A DNA stretch of 64,000 nucleotides from UMGS1889 sp900556055. GTDB taxonomy: Bacteria > Bacillota > Clostridia > Oscillospirales > Ruminococcaceae. This document shows, piece after piece, positions 57,239 through 64,000 of the stretch. A program made the position numbers and the translations under genes. How positions within the stretch are numbered: position 1 is the first letter of the stretch; each line of letters opens with the position of its first letter. The DNA lies in the NCBI GenBank assembly GCA_902463265.1, contig CABQEV010000004.1, positions 110,712-174,711 on the forward strand, read 5' to 3'. The notes below the pieces were generated by a model. That model searched no databases. It was not told the origin of the DNA and saw only the letters and a program-made list of their open reading frames with translations.

Positions 57239-58513
57239 ATGCTGAGATTTAAAAACGCTAAGATCCTGACCTATGCTGACGGAAAATTTTCCGTTTCCGA
57301 CGGAGTTCTTGAAACGGAAAACGACCGCATTTCCCACATCGGTACAGCACCGACGGAAAAGCCTGCCGACCGAACTATCGACCTTCACGGCACGGGACTT
57401 ATAATGCCGAGCTTCAAAAACGCACACGCTCACTCGGCTATGACATTTCTCCGTTCATATGCCGATGATCTTCCGCTTGACAAATGGCTGAACGGCCGTG
57501 TTTTCCCGATGGAAGCAAAAATAAACGGCGAGGATATCTTCACCTTTGCCCGTCTTGGATTTCTCGAATATCTGCGAAACGGCATAACCTCGTCATTCGA
57601 TATGTATTTTATGCCCGACTTTCTTGCAAAAGCGGCAGCAGACATAGGATTCAGGCTCGTTATATGCGGTGCTGTCAACAATTTCCGAGAATCGCCCGAA
57701 CAGCTTGAAGACTGCTATCTGAGGCTCAACAAAATGTCCGACCTGATATCCTTCCGATTGGGATTTCACGCCGAATATACCACATCGGAAGATATCCTTA
57801 AAGCAGTCGCCGATCTTTCGCACAAATACTCAGCACCCGTTTTCACGCACTGCTCTGAAACAGCCTCCGAAGTCAATGCCTGCATAGCACGTCACGGACT
57901 TACCCCGCCGATGTATTTTGACAGGCTGGGACTTCTCGACAACGGCGGCGGATTTTTCCACTGCGTCCATGTGACCGATGAGGACATAAAAACCATGAAA
58001 AAGCGGAACATAGCTGCAGTGCTGAACCCATGCTCAAACACAAAACTTGCAAGCGGCATCGCACCCGCAGCAAAGCTTCTCGCAAATGTAAGGGTCGGCA
58101 TCGGAACTGACGGTCCTGCGGGCAACAATGCGCTTGATATGTTCCGTGAGATGTACCTTGCAGCATCGCTCCCAAAGCTTGCGCTGTCAGATGCGGCTGC
58201 CGTAAATGCGGAGGATATCCTCTATGCCGCAACTGCGGGAAGTGCTGAGATAATGGGGCTTTCCGACTGCACATCGCTCACTGTCGGCATGAAGGCGGAT
58301 ATGGCTGTCATTGACCTTGACTGCCCGAATATGCGCCCGCTCCTGAATATCCCGAAAAATCTTGTTTACAGCGGCAATCCGTCAAACGTTGCAATGACTG
58401 TTCTGAACGGAAATATCGTTTACGAACACGGCGAATTCCATCTCCCGAACTGCACGGCTGATGACATAATAAAAGATGCGGAAAAGGCAGTGCAAAGCAT
58501 AAAAAACAAATAA
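57239..58513 (+). CDS. Amidohydrolase, 5-methylthioadenosine/S-adenosylhomocysteine deaminase-like
   Basis: A 424-residue TIM-barrel amidohydrolase of the MtaD/TrzN/guanine-deaminase family. Metal site: NAHAHSAM (H-x-H), FHAEYT, FTHCSE and GTDGPAGNN. Close to adenosine-type deaminases, giving inosine-like products for the adjacent PNP, which supports a nucleoside-deaminase role. AAAGGAG precedes the ATG. Confidence 0.88.
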   Translation: MLRFKNAKILTYADGKFSVSDGVLETENDRISHIGTAPTEKPADRTIDLHGTGLIMPSFKNAHAHSAMTFLRSYADDLPLDKWLNGRVFPMEAKINGEDIFTFARLGFLEYLRNGITSSFDMYFMPDFLAKAAADIGFRLVICGAVNNFRESPEQLEDCYLRLNKMSDLISFRLGFHAEYTTSEDILKAVADLSHKYSAPVFTHCSETASEVNACIARHGLTPPMYFDRLGLLDNGGGFFHCVHVTDEDIKTMKKRNIAAVLNPCSNTKLASGIAPAAKLLANVRVGIGTDGPAGNNALDMFREMYLAASLPKLALSDAAAVNAEDILYAATAGSAEIMGLSDCTSLTVGMKADMAVIDLDCPNMRPLLNIPKNLVYSGNPSNVAMTVLNGNIVYEHGEFHLPNCTADDIIKDAEKAVQSIKNK

Positions 58514-58554
58514 AAAACGGCGGTGCGCAGGGGAATTAGCGTACCGCCGTTTTT
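58513..58554 (+). terminator. Terminator of the PNP operon
   Basis: AAAAACGGCGGTGCGC and GCGTACCGCCGTTTTT arms with one mismatch, followed by TTTTTCGG. Confidence 0.9.
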
Positions 58555-58704
58555 CGGATTATATTGAAAGGTATGAGAGGGATATTAGCATACGATAAAT
58601 TCGGTTTCTTTAATGTATCGTTTTTCTAACTCCTTGTCTATTATTATATCACAAATTATCATAATGTCTAATATACATATTTTATCAAACCTATAACTCT
58701 GCTG

Positions 58705-59478
58705 TTATATATCCCAGAAAGAGAACATTTTACGCATATATTCCGCAATGTCAAATCCGTAGACCGAGGATATTTCCGCACCTCTGCACACATCTGCGCA
58801 TTTTCCCTCTGTGATCTTTTCGCCGCCGTCGATAAGAAGCATTCTGTCCGATGCCGCCGCACACAGATTCAGGTCATGGAACACCGCTATCATTCCACGT
58901 TCGGGAGTTATCCAATCACGCATAAGGCTGATAAGCTCGGGCTGCCCCGACAGGTCGATGTGATTTGCAGGCTCGTCCAGAAGTATGACACTCGGCTGCT
59001 GCGCAAATGTCTTTGCAAGGAAAACACGCTGCAGCTGACCGCCCGACAGCTCGCCTATCTGCCGATGCGAAAGACCTTCCGTTCCCGTCTTTTTCAGGCA
59101 GTCCGAAACTATCTCTCTGTCCTCGGCGGACGGCGATGCGAATGCGCCCGACATATACGGATAGCGTCCCAGCATCACCGTATCATAGACAGTATATGAA
59201 CCGAATGCACCGCCTGCGGATGTCTGAGAAAACAGTGCGCAGAGCCTTGCCGTTTCCTTGCGGGATATTTTCGAGATATTTTTTCCGTCTATCGAAATAC
59301 TGCCCGAACTGCACGGGATTATACCGCACAGGCAGCGAAGAAGCGTGGTCTTTCCGCAGCCGTTTTTGCCCGCTATCGACAGTATTTCGCCGCCGTTCAG
59401 TGAAAAAGAAATGTTTTTTACGATGTCCCCGCCGCCGTAGCCGCAGGAAACATTCTCGGCAGACAGCAGAACGCTCAT
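58705..59478 (-). CDS. btuD: Vitamin B12 ABC transporter ATP-binding protein
   Basis: A 257-residue FecE/BtuD-type ATPase: Walker A GKNGCGKTTL (about 37-46), signature LSGGQLQRV, Walker B VILLDEPANHIDL (about 160-172). It overlaps btuC by four bases and is last in the riboswitch-controlled operon. The family alone cannot separate cobalamin from iron-chelate; the riboswitch decides the call. Confidence 0.88.
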   Translation of the reverse strand: MSVLLSAENVSCGYGGGDIVKNISFSLNGGEILSIAGKNGCGKTTLLRCLCGIIPCSSGSISIDGKNISKISRKETARLCALFSQTSAGGAFGSYTVYDTVMLGRYPYMSGAFASPSAEDREIVSDCLKKTGTEGLSHRQIGELSGGQLQRVFLAKTFAQQPSVILLDEPANHIDLSGQPELISLMRDWITPERGMIAVFHDLNLCAAASDRMLLIDGGEKITEGKCADVCRGAEISSVYGFDIAEYMRKMFSFWDI

Positions 59479-60500
59479 GCCTTCTTCCTCCTTCTGAAAA
59501 AAACATAGGCGAAAAACGGTGCTCCGATAAGTGCCGTCACCGTGCCGACGGGAAGCTCCGAAGGTGCTGTCAGCGTTCTTGCGGCAATGTCGCAGATCAC
59601 CATGAACGTTCCGCCGACTATCGCAGACATCGGTATTACCATGCTGTGCTTTGCGCCGAATATCCTGCGTACTATCTGTGGTGCGATCATGTCGATAAAT
59701 CCGATAACTCCCGAAAATGCAACTGCCGTACCTGTCAGAACCGACATTACTATCAGCAGAAAGCGGCGTGTTTTTGCCGGATCTATGCCCGCAGATGCCG
59801 CCTGTTCATCGCCGAAGCTCATAAGGTCAAGTTCACGCGAACGGCTTATATACACTGCTATGCATATCACCGAAACGACTGCCAGAACTGCACAATATCC
59901 CCAGCCTCTGCCCGAAAAGCTGCCCGTCTGCCACTTTAATATCTGCTTGTACTTTTCGTCTGCGAGATTTGCCATGAGATTTACTATCGCAGAAATGAAC
60001 AGCGAGATCACCATTCCCGTCAGCACGATGGTACTGCTTTCAAAGCTCTTGTCTATCCTCGATGTGAATGCAGCTGCGGCAAACATAGTCAGCAGAGCAG
60101 ATGCAAGACCTGCTGCGGCAAGAGTAAACTGTCCCAGAAATGTGAAGCCTGCGGCGATAACGATACCCGCTCCCAGCGATGCACCGCTTGAAACCCCAAG
60201 CGTATACGGCGAAGCCAGCGGATTTCTCAGCACCGACTGCACCGCCGCACCGCTCGCCGAAAGCGCAGCACCCGTCAGGAACGCAAGTATGACTCTCGGC
60301 ATTCGCAGGTCCATTATTATATTTACCGTCGTTGATTCAAGTCCTTCGGGCATGGGATCTCCGAATAATCTGACCGATATTGCCGACAGAATTTCGCTCG
60401 GCGGAACATAAACCGAACCTATGCCGATCCCGAAAATTATTGACAAAACTGCGAAAAAAACCGCACCGATGACGGAGATCACGGATCTTTTTCTATCCAT
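59475..60500 (-). CDS. btuC: Vitamin B12 ABC transporter permease
   Basis: A 341-residue FecCD/BtuC-type permease with about nine to ten hydrophobic segments; MDLRMPRVILAFLTGAALSASG and NPLASPYTLGVSSGASLG are characteristic. The ATG at 60500 has AGGAG eight bases upstream. It follows the substrate-binding gene by 52 bases and overlaps btuD. Confidence 0.88.
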   Translation of the reverse strand: MDRKRSVISVIGAVFFAVLSIIFGIGIGSVYVPPSEILSAISVRLFGDPMPEGLESTTVNIIMDLRMPRVILAFLTGAALSASGAAVQSVLRNPLASPYTLGVSSGASLGAGIVIAAGFTFLGQFTLAAAGLASALLTMFAAAAFTSRIDKSFESSTIVLTGMVISLFISAIVNLMANLADEKYKQILKWQTGSFSGRGWGYCAVLAVVSVICIAVYISRSRELDLMSFGDEQAASAGIDPAKTRRFLLIVMSVLTGTAVAFSGVIGFIDMIAPQIVRRIFGAKHSMVIPMSAIVGGTFMVICDIAARTLTAPSELPVGTVTALIGAPFFAYVFFRRRKKA

Positions 60501-60552
60501 GCATAACACTCCTTTCATCAGTGCGGTGAAATTTTTATTTTATCCGATCAGA

Positions 60553-61620
60553 TCAGGCAGCTGCATCTTCGGAAGCTGTGCCGTAAACCTCGGGATAGAT
60601 AGTTTCAGCAAGCAGCCAAATACCGTCAACAACATGCTGTGAAGGTCTGCTTACAGGGTTAGGCTCAACCTGATAAACCTGCTTGTTTACGATAGCGGAG
60701 ATATTCTCCCAGCCTTCTCTGCTGTATATCTCGTTGTAGTCATATCCCTCGTACATAACGCTTGTTACGATAACATCGGGATTTGCAGCGATAACACTTT
60801 CATCGGAGTTTGAGATCCAGCCCGACTCGGAAGCATAGATGTTCTCAGCACCGATAAGATTCAGGATATCATCGGAGAATGTGTCAGCACCGCAGGTATA
60901 CATATAAGGTGCTGCGGAAACCTCAAAATATACGGACTTCTTGTCTGTGATAGTTTCAGCAAGTGCCTTTACCTCAGCAACGCAGTCATCGATGGACTTA
61001 ACGAGTTCATCGCCCTTTTCCTCAGTGCCTGTGCACTCTGCGAGGAAGCGGATATCGTCCTTAACGCCGTCGATAGACTCAGAGGAAGGAACATACAGTA
61101 CAGTAACGCCTGCCTCCTTGAGTGCAGAATACGGATCGTCAGCACCTGTCATTGAAATGCCGTTGATAACAACAGCATCGGGGTTCATAGCTGTGATAGC
61201 CTCGATATCGAGGTTATAGAAATCAAGTGTGCATACCGAAGGGTCAATGCCTTCAACATCTGCGGAATACTTGTCTGCTGCGATGATCTTATCGCCCAGT
61301 CCAAGACCTGTGAGTATCTCGGAAACGGAGGGAGCACCCGAAACGATAGTGTTTATCTCGCCGACCTCAACTGTTCCGCCCTCTCTGTCCTTGACTGTCT
61401 TTACGCCGTCTGCGGATGCTTCCGTCTCCTCGGCAGATGTTTCTGCTTCGGTCTCCGCTTCTGCTGTGTCCTCATCGGAAGCTGCTTCGGATACTGTTGT
61501 ATCTGCGGCTGTTGTTTCAGCTGCTGTGGTTTCTTCGGATGTGCCGTTTGATGCACATGCTGTCATTGCTGCAGCTGTTACGGCTGCGAGGATCAGTGCT
61601 AAGATCTTTTTGCTTTTCAT
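60553..61620 (-). CDS. btuF: Vitamin B12 ABC transporter substrate-binding lipoprotein
   Basis: A 355-residue protein with a signal peptide (MKSKKILALILAAVTAAAMT) ending at a lipobox-like MTAC (Cys about 22), a Thr/Glu/Ala-rich linker (about 25-72), and a periplasmic-binding class III fold (ETVSEILTGLGLGDKIIAAD region). This type binds iron-chelate or cobalamin; cobalamin is preferred because the operon lies behind a cobalamin riboswitch. AAGGAA precedes the ATG. Confidence 0.88.
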   Translation of the reverse strand: MKSKKILALILAAVTAAAMTACASNGTSEETTAAETTAADTTVSEAASDEDTAEAETEAETSAEETEASADGVKTVKDREGGTVEVGEINTIVSGAPSVSEILTGLGLGDKIIAADKYSADVEGIDPSVCTLDFYNLDIEAITAMNPDAVVINGISMTGADDPYSALKEAGVTVLYVPSSESIDGVKDDIRFLAECTGTEEKGDELVKSIDDCVAEVKALAETITDKKSVYFEVSAAPYMYTCGADTFSDDILNLIGAENIYASESGWISNSDESVIAANPDVIVTSVMYEGYDYNEIYSREGWENISAIVNKQVYQVEPNPVSRPSQHVVDGIWLLAETIYPEVYGTASEDAAA

Positions 61621-61642
61621 TTTTCATTTCCTTCTTTCCATC

Positions 61643-61678
61643 AAAAAACGCATATCCGGACGTTATCCCGAATATGCG
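61643..61678 (-). terminator. Riboswitch expression-platform terminator
   Basis: Minus-strand CGCATATTCGGG and TCCGGATATGCG form a strong hairpin, followed by TTTTTTG, directly upstream of the btuF ribosome binding site. Cobalamin binding would favour termination here. Confidence 0.9.
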
Positions 61679-61789
61679 GAAAACAGCAATGCAAAGCAGA
61701 CCGCAGGCGATGACCGCCGCAGCAAAGACCTTGCATCTGCTGCGTCAACCGTACATTGCGGAACACAGCCCACCGTAATAAAAACGGAT

Positions 61790-62010
61790 TGATACAGGCG
61801 GGTATTCCGACTTTGACCTCTCCGCAAGCCTTCCCAAATTTTCAGCAAGCCGATATTCTCTTCAGCAAGCCAAAACATTCAGTGACGTATTATGCGGAGC
61901 TGCGGACATTTTCGGTGATTTCCCGATATATCCGCGGATCATTACGGCGGCAGGACCGTGCTAAGCTTCCCCGTGCTTATGCCGAAAGGCATAAACAGAT
62001 ATGTAAATAT
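61790..62010 (-). ncRNA. Cobalamin riboswitch
   Basis: Read on the minus strand, the aptamer shows the conserved elements in order: GGGGAAGC (about 61960-61970), a segment close to GCGGTCCCGCCACTGTAAT at about 61935-61960, CACTG (about 61880), TGGGAAGG (61830 region), and the B12 box AAGTCGGAATACCCGCCT (61796-61813; 16 of 18 positions of the consensus, with the two changes compensating each other as a G-C pair). It is followed by an intrinsic terminator (61643-61678) and btuFCD, predicting an OFF switch. Confidence 0.92.
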
Positions 62011-62066
62011 CACACTGTATCGGACGCAGCATTATCTGCGCCTATGCGTTATAATATGATAGGATA

Positions 62067-62094
62067 ATTATATCACAAACTGCAAAAATGTCAA
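62067..62094 (-). promoter_or_regulatory. Promoter of the riboswitch-btuFCD transcript
   Basis: Minus-strand TTGACA (62094-62089), 16-base spacer and TATAAT (62072-62067). The leader is about 430 bases, which contains the riboswitch and terminator. No gene is seen in 61621-62268 besides these elements. Confidence 0.82.
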
Positions 62095-62268
62095 CATTAT
62101 CACAGCATTTCCCGCAAAACGACATCTCTCAGACAATATACACCGCCGTCTTTTTCACACTTTCCACAAATTATTAAAGAAAATCTAAGTTTTTCGCCTT
62201 TGCTCTTGACTTTATTCGGACAATATTATACAGTATAATTAATATCAAAGTAAGGAATGATCACAGCA

Positions 62269-63333
62269 ATGACTGAACAGCAAATGCTTTACAGCGAGGT
62301 TCCCGTCCGTCCCGATGCGGCGGAAAAGAAAGAAATACGCAGACGCTACGGCTTCATCGCTCTTATGATGGCACTGCACGTTGCGATTTACAACATAGCT
62401 CCAAGACTTCTTGCGATAATATGCGGCGCTGTTTCCGGCGGCACTGGAAGTCTGAAGCAGATAATGACTGCGGGACAGGAATTTGAAAATCTCCATGACA
62501 ATATTTTTATTCCGCTGAAAATACTGCTTATACTTCTTTCCGAATTTATCCCCGTTATGATCGGAATGCGGCACTTTAAAATGAGCTTCAAAGATCTTTT
62601 CCGCACCGATACATTCTCGCAGAAGGACGTTGTTACATCTGTATTCAGCGGTCTGGGCGTGCAGTCGGCATCGGCGATAATAACCGTCATCATAACAGTT
62701 ATCTACTTTTTCGTTACGGGTTCAATGCTCCAGCAGCCGATAGATAACGGAAAAATGGGCGTTTTCGCCACTATGATCTACTGGATATATGTCTGCATCG
62801 GCGCACCGGTAATGGAAGAGATATTTATGAGAGGCTTCCTCTTAGGATCGCTCAGAAAATACGGCGACTGCTTTGCGGCGGTATTTTCGGGAATACTCTT
62901 CGGACTGTTCCATGAAAATCTCTATCAGGCATCTTATGCAGTGCCTATGGGAATATTCTTTGCGGCAGTCGCACTGAAAACCAAGTCCATAGTACCGACG
63001 ATCCTTATGCATTCGCTGTGCAACACAACAAACATGGTCATGGTAACATGGATACAGTACAGCATGGGCGCAGCAAGCACTGCGGACATGACCGAGAAAA
63101 TAATGGCAGGAAATGTTACTTCGATGTTCCCGATAGTATTCAACCTCATCTGGCGAATAGGCTTCGTCGTTGCCGGAATAGTCATGGCTGTTGTCATGCT
63201 GACGGGAAAATGGAAGATACGCAAAGCCACTCCCGCCGGAAAATCAAGAACATGGGGGCTAATGCTCACCACTCCCATGTGGATCATAACGCTGCTGTAC
63301 CTCATTTTCATAAACATATACAGCTTGCTGTAA
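62269..63333 (+). CDS. CPBP family intramembrane metalloprotease
   Basis: A 354-residue membrane protein with about eight hydrophobic segments and the CPBP (Abi) motifs in order: EEIFMRGF (EExxxR), FGLFHEN (FxxxH) and HSLCN (HxxxN). CPBP proteases cleave within membranes; roles in Firmicutes include peptide processing, but the substrate here is unknown. The ATG at 62269 is chosen because AAGGA lies about 12 bases upstream; an ATG at 62257 overlaps the ribosome binding site. Its promoter is not clear. Confidence 0.9.
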   Translation: MTEQQMLYSEVPVRPDAAEKKEIRRRYGFIALMMALHVAIYNIAPRLLAIICGAVSGGTGSLKQIMTAGQEFENLHDNIFIPLKILLILLSEFIPVMIGMRHFKMSFKDLFRTDTFSQKDVVTSVFSGLGVQSASAIITVIITVIYFFVTGSMLQQPIDNGKMGVFATMIYWIYVCIGAPVMEEIFMRGFLLGSLRKYGDCFAAVFSGILFGLFHENLYQASYAVPMGIFFAAVALKTKSIVPTILMHSLCNTTNMVMVTWIQYSMGAASTADMTEKIMAGNVTSMFPIVFNLIWRIGFVVAGIVMAVVMLTGKWKIRKATPAGKSRTWGLMLTTPMWIITLLYLIFINIYSLL

Positions 63334-63353
63334 AAAGGAAAGGTCTGATAAAT

Positions 63354-63938
63354 ATGTTCAAAGAAAAGCTCAAAAGCATAAGGAAAAATCTTCTCTTAAC
63401 CTCTATTCTCACCATTCTCAGCGGTATTCTGCTCATAGTTTACCCCGGCTACACAATGTCGATACTCTGCATGATCTTCGGTATCCTCTGCGCCGTATAC
63501 GGAATGGTCCGCATTGTCGCATGGATCGCAAAGACACGTGTTCTCGGAAATGCAGACCTTATCATGGGGCTTATCGTATTTGCGGCAGGCGTTTTACTGA
63601 TGGCTCACCCGGGATTTGTGGTATCCATTATCCCATCTGTTGTCGGATTTATCATTCTTGCGATAGGCATAAACAAGCTGAAGGATGCAATTGACATCAG
63701 AAACAGCGGATATTCAAAGTGGGGGTCGCTTCTTATCCCCGCAATACTGGTTCTCGGTCTGGGACTGCTGATAATTCTCAACCCGTTTGCAACAGCTGAG
63801 CTTACAGTCCGTGTGATCGGCGCAACTCTCGCATTCAACGGTGTTTCCGATATCTGGACCATAACCCGTGTAAACAAGACGATAAAGAACGTCCACAGCT
63901 ATTCCGACGTTATCGACACAACGGGAACGGAAAAATAA
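63354..63938 (+). CDS. DUF308/HdeD-like membrane protein
   Basis: A 194-residue protein with about six hydrophobic segments (LLLTSILTILSGILLIVYPG; ILAIGINKLKDAI), resembling HdeD-type DUF308 proteins of unknown function. AAAAGGAAAGG precedes the ATG at 63354, 20 bases after the CPBP gene, so they are probably co-transcribed. Confidence 0.85.
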   Translation: MFKEKLKSIRKNLLLTSILTILSGILLIVYPGYTMSILCMIFGILCAVYGMVRIVAWIAKTRVLGNADLIMGLIVFAAGVLLMAHPGFVVSIIPSVVGFIILAIGINKLKDAIDIRNSGYSKWGSLLIPAILVLGLGLLIILNPFATAELTVRVIGATLAFNGVSDIWTITRVNKTIKNVHSYSDVIDTTGTEK

Positions 63939-63945
63939 TCAGGCA

Positions 63946-64000
63946 TAATACTAAAAACCCATTGAATTATGGGAATCTCTCGCCGCAAAACCGCATATAT
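63946..64000. repeat. Interspersed palindromic repeat, copy C (truncated by window end)
   Basis: The first 55 bases match copy B in the same orientation (TAATACTAAAAACCCATTGA and on through CGCCGCAAAACCGCATATAT). It lies right after the DUF308 gene. Confidence 0.88.

Noticed and set aside
59542..60411. A 289-codon open frame on the plus strand through btuC.
   Set aside because: Antisense to a clear FecCD-type permease; composition mirrors that gene and no start signal is present.
58705..61620. Assignment of the ABC importer to iron-siderophore or haem uptake.
   Set aside because: The protein families allow it, but the cobalamin riboswitch in the leader makes vitamin B12 much more likely.
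1..64000. Search for CRISPR arrays, phage genes, conjugation genes or complete insertion sequences.
   Set aside because: No regularly spaced repeats, cas, integrase, transposase or phage structural genes were recognised; only short non-coding repeat elements occur.

Overview
The window looks like a chromosomal segment of a low-to-medium GC, anaerobic, plant-fibre-degrading member of the Oscillospiraceae (Ruminococcaceae), most plausibly the genus Ruminococcus. The pointers are gram-positive style sortases and SpoIID-type proteins, a class III anaerobic ribonucleotide reductase, GTP-dependent PEP carboxykinase with very biased codons, cytoplasmic glycoside hydrolases (GH43, GH113, GH9, GH3), cytosolic LacI-like/GGDEF fusion proteins, DUF3021-LytTR exporters, and near-consensus TTGACA-17-TATAAT promoters throughout. 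The species call is inference; no rRNA is present.

Layout. 1-8.1 kb (minus): start of an unknown gene, pyrimidine-nucleoside phosphorylase, then one operon reading from 8.0 kb down to 1.6 kb with four tandem class B sortases and a SpoIID/LytB wall protein. 8.1-10.5 kb: cysteine desulfurase and ThiI (sulfur relay to tRNA thiolation). 10.6-18.1 kb: an Fe-S protein divergent from a Crp/Fnr regulator; an AraC regulator next to a GH43 enzyme with a shared putative operator; a second Crp/Fnr regulator divergent from nrdDG. 18.1-20.2 kb: split chromate transporter and DegV. 20.2-24.5 kb: AraC regulator divergent from a GH113-GH9-SGNH esterase operon without signal peptides, then tRNA-Leu(CAA). 24.6-27.5 kb: ABC exporter, LytTR regulator and DUF3021 protein. 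27.5-29.5 kb: PduL-type phosphotransacylase, an HPr lacking Ser46, and a LacI regulator with two operators. 29.7-31.8 kb: a three-gene set of SleC-like modules. 31.9-35.6 kb: PPK2 and an Rrf2-SGNH-NadA cluster. 35.8-40.2 kb: amidohydrolase, rpsF-ssb-rpsR, pckG. 40.3-53.5 kb: two LacI-like/GGDEF proteins, cysK, a MerR-flavoprotein-phosphatase cluster, patatin and GH3, and a WYL-PNPOx-DUF3795-GyrI operon. 53.5-58.5 kb: a small EF-hand-like/SPQTG protein, glgB with MarR, and purine salvage (PNP, MTA/SAH deaminase). 58.7-62.1 kb: BtuFCD vitamin B12 importer behind a cobalamin riboswitch. 62.2-63.9 kb: CPBP protease and DUF308 membrane protein.

How the genes work together. Carbohydrate use is cytoplasmic and locally controlled: imported oligosaccharides would be cut by GH43, GH113, GH9, GH3 and deacetylated by the SGNH esterase, with storage through glycogen (GlgB) and PEP/OAA balance through PckG. 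Sulfur, Fe-S and B12 functions (IscS, ThiI, CysK, NadA, Rrf2, BtuFCD) support an anaerobic radical/Fe-S metabolism. No phage, conjugative element, insertion sequence gene or CRISPR array is visible.

The main unexplained signals are (i) the four-sortase operon with no neighbouring substrate, together with a distant small protein ending in SPQTG plus a hydrophobic segment; (ii) a family of about 105-bp imperfect palindromes with two complete copies, one copy cut by the window end and one partial copy, plus a separate 163-bp element with 18-bp terminal inverted repeats; and (iii) several local regulatory circuits readable from repeated operator sequences.
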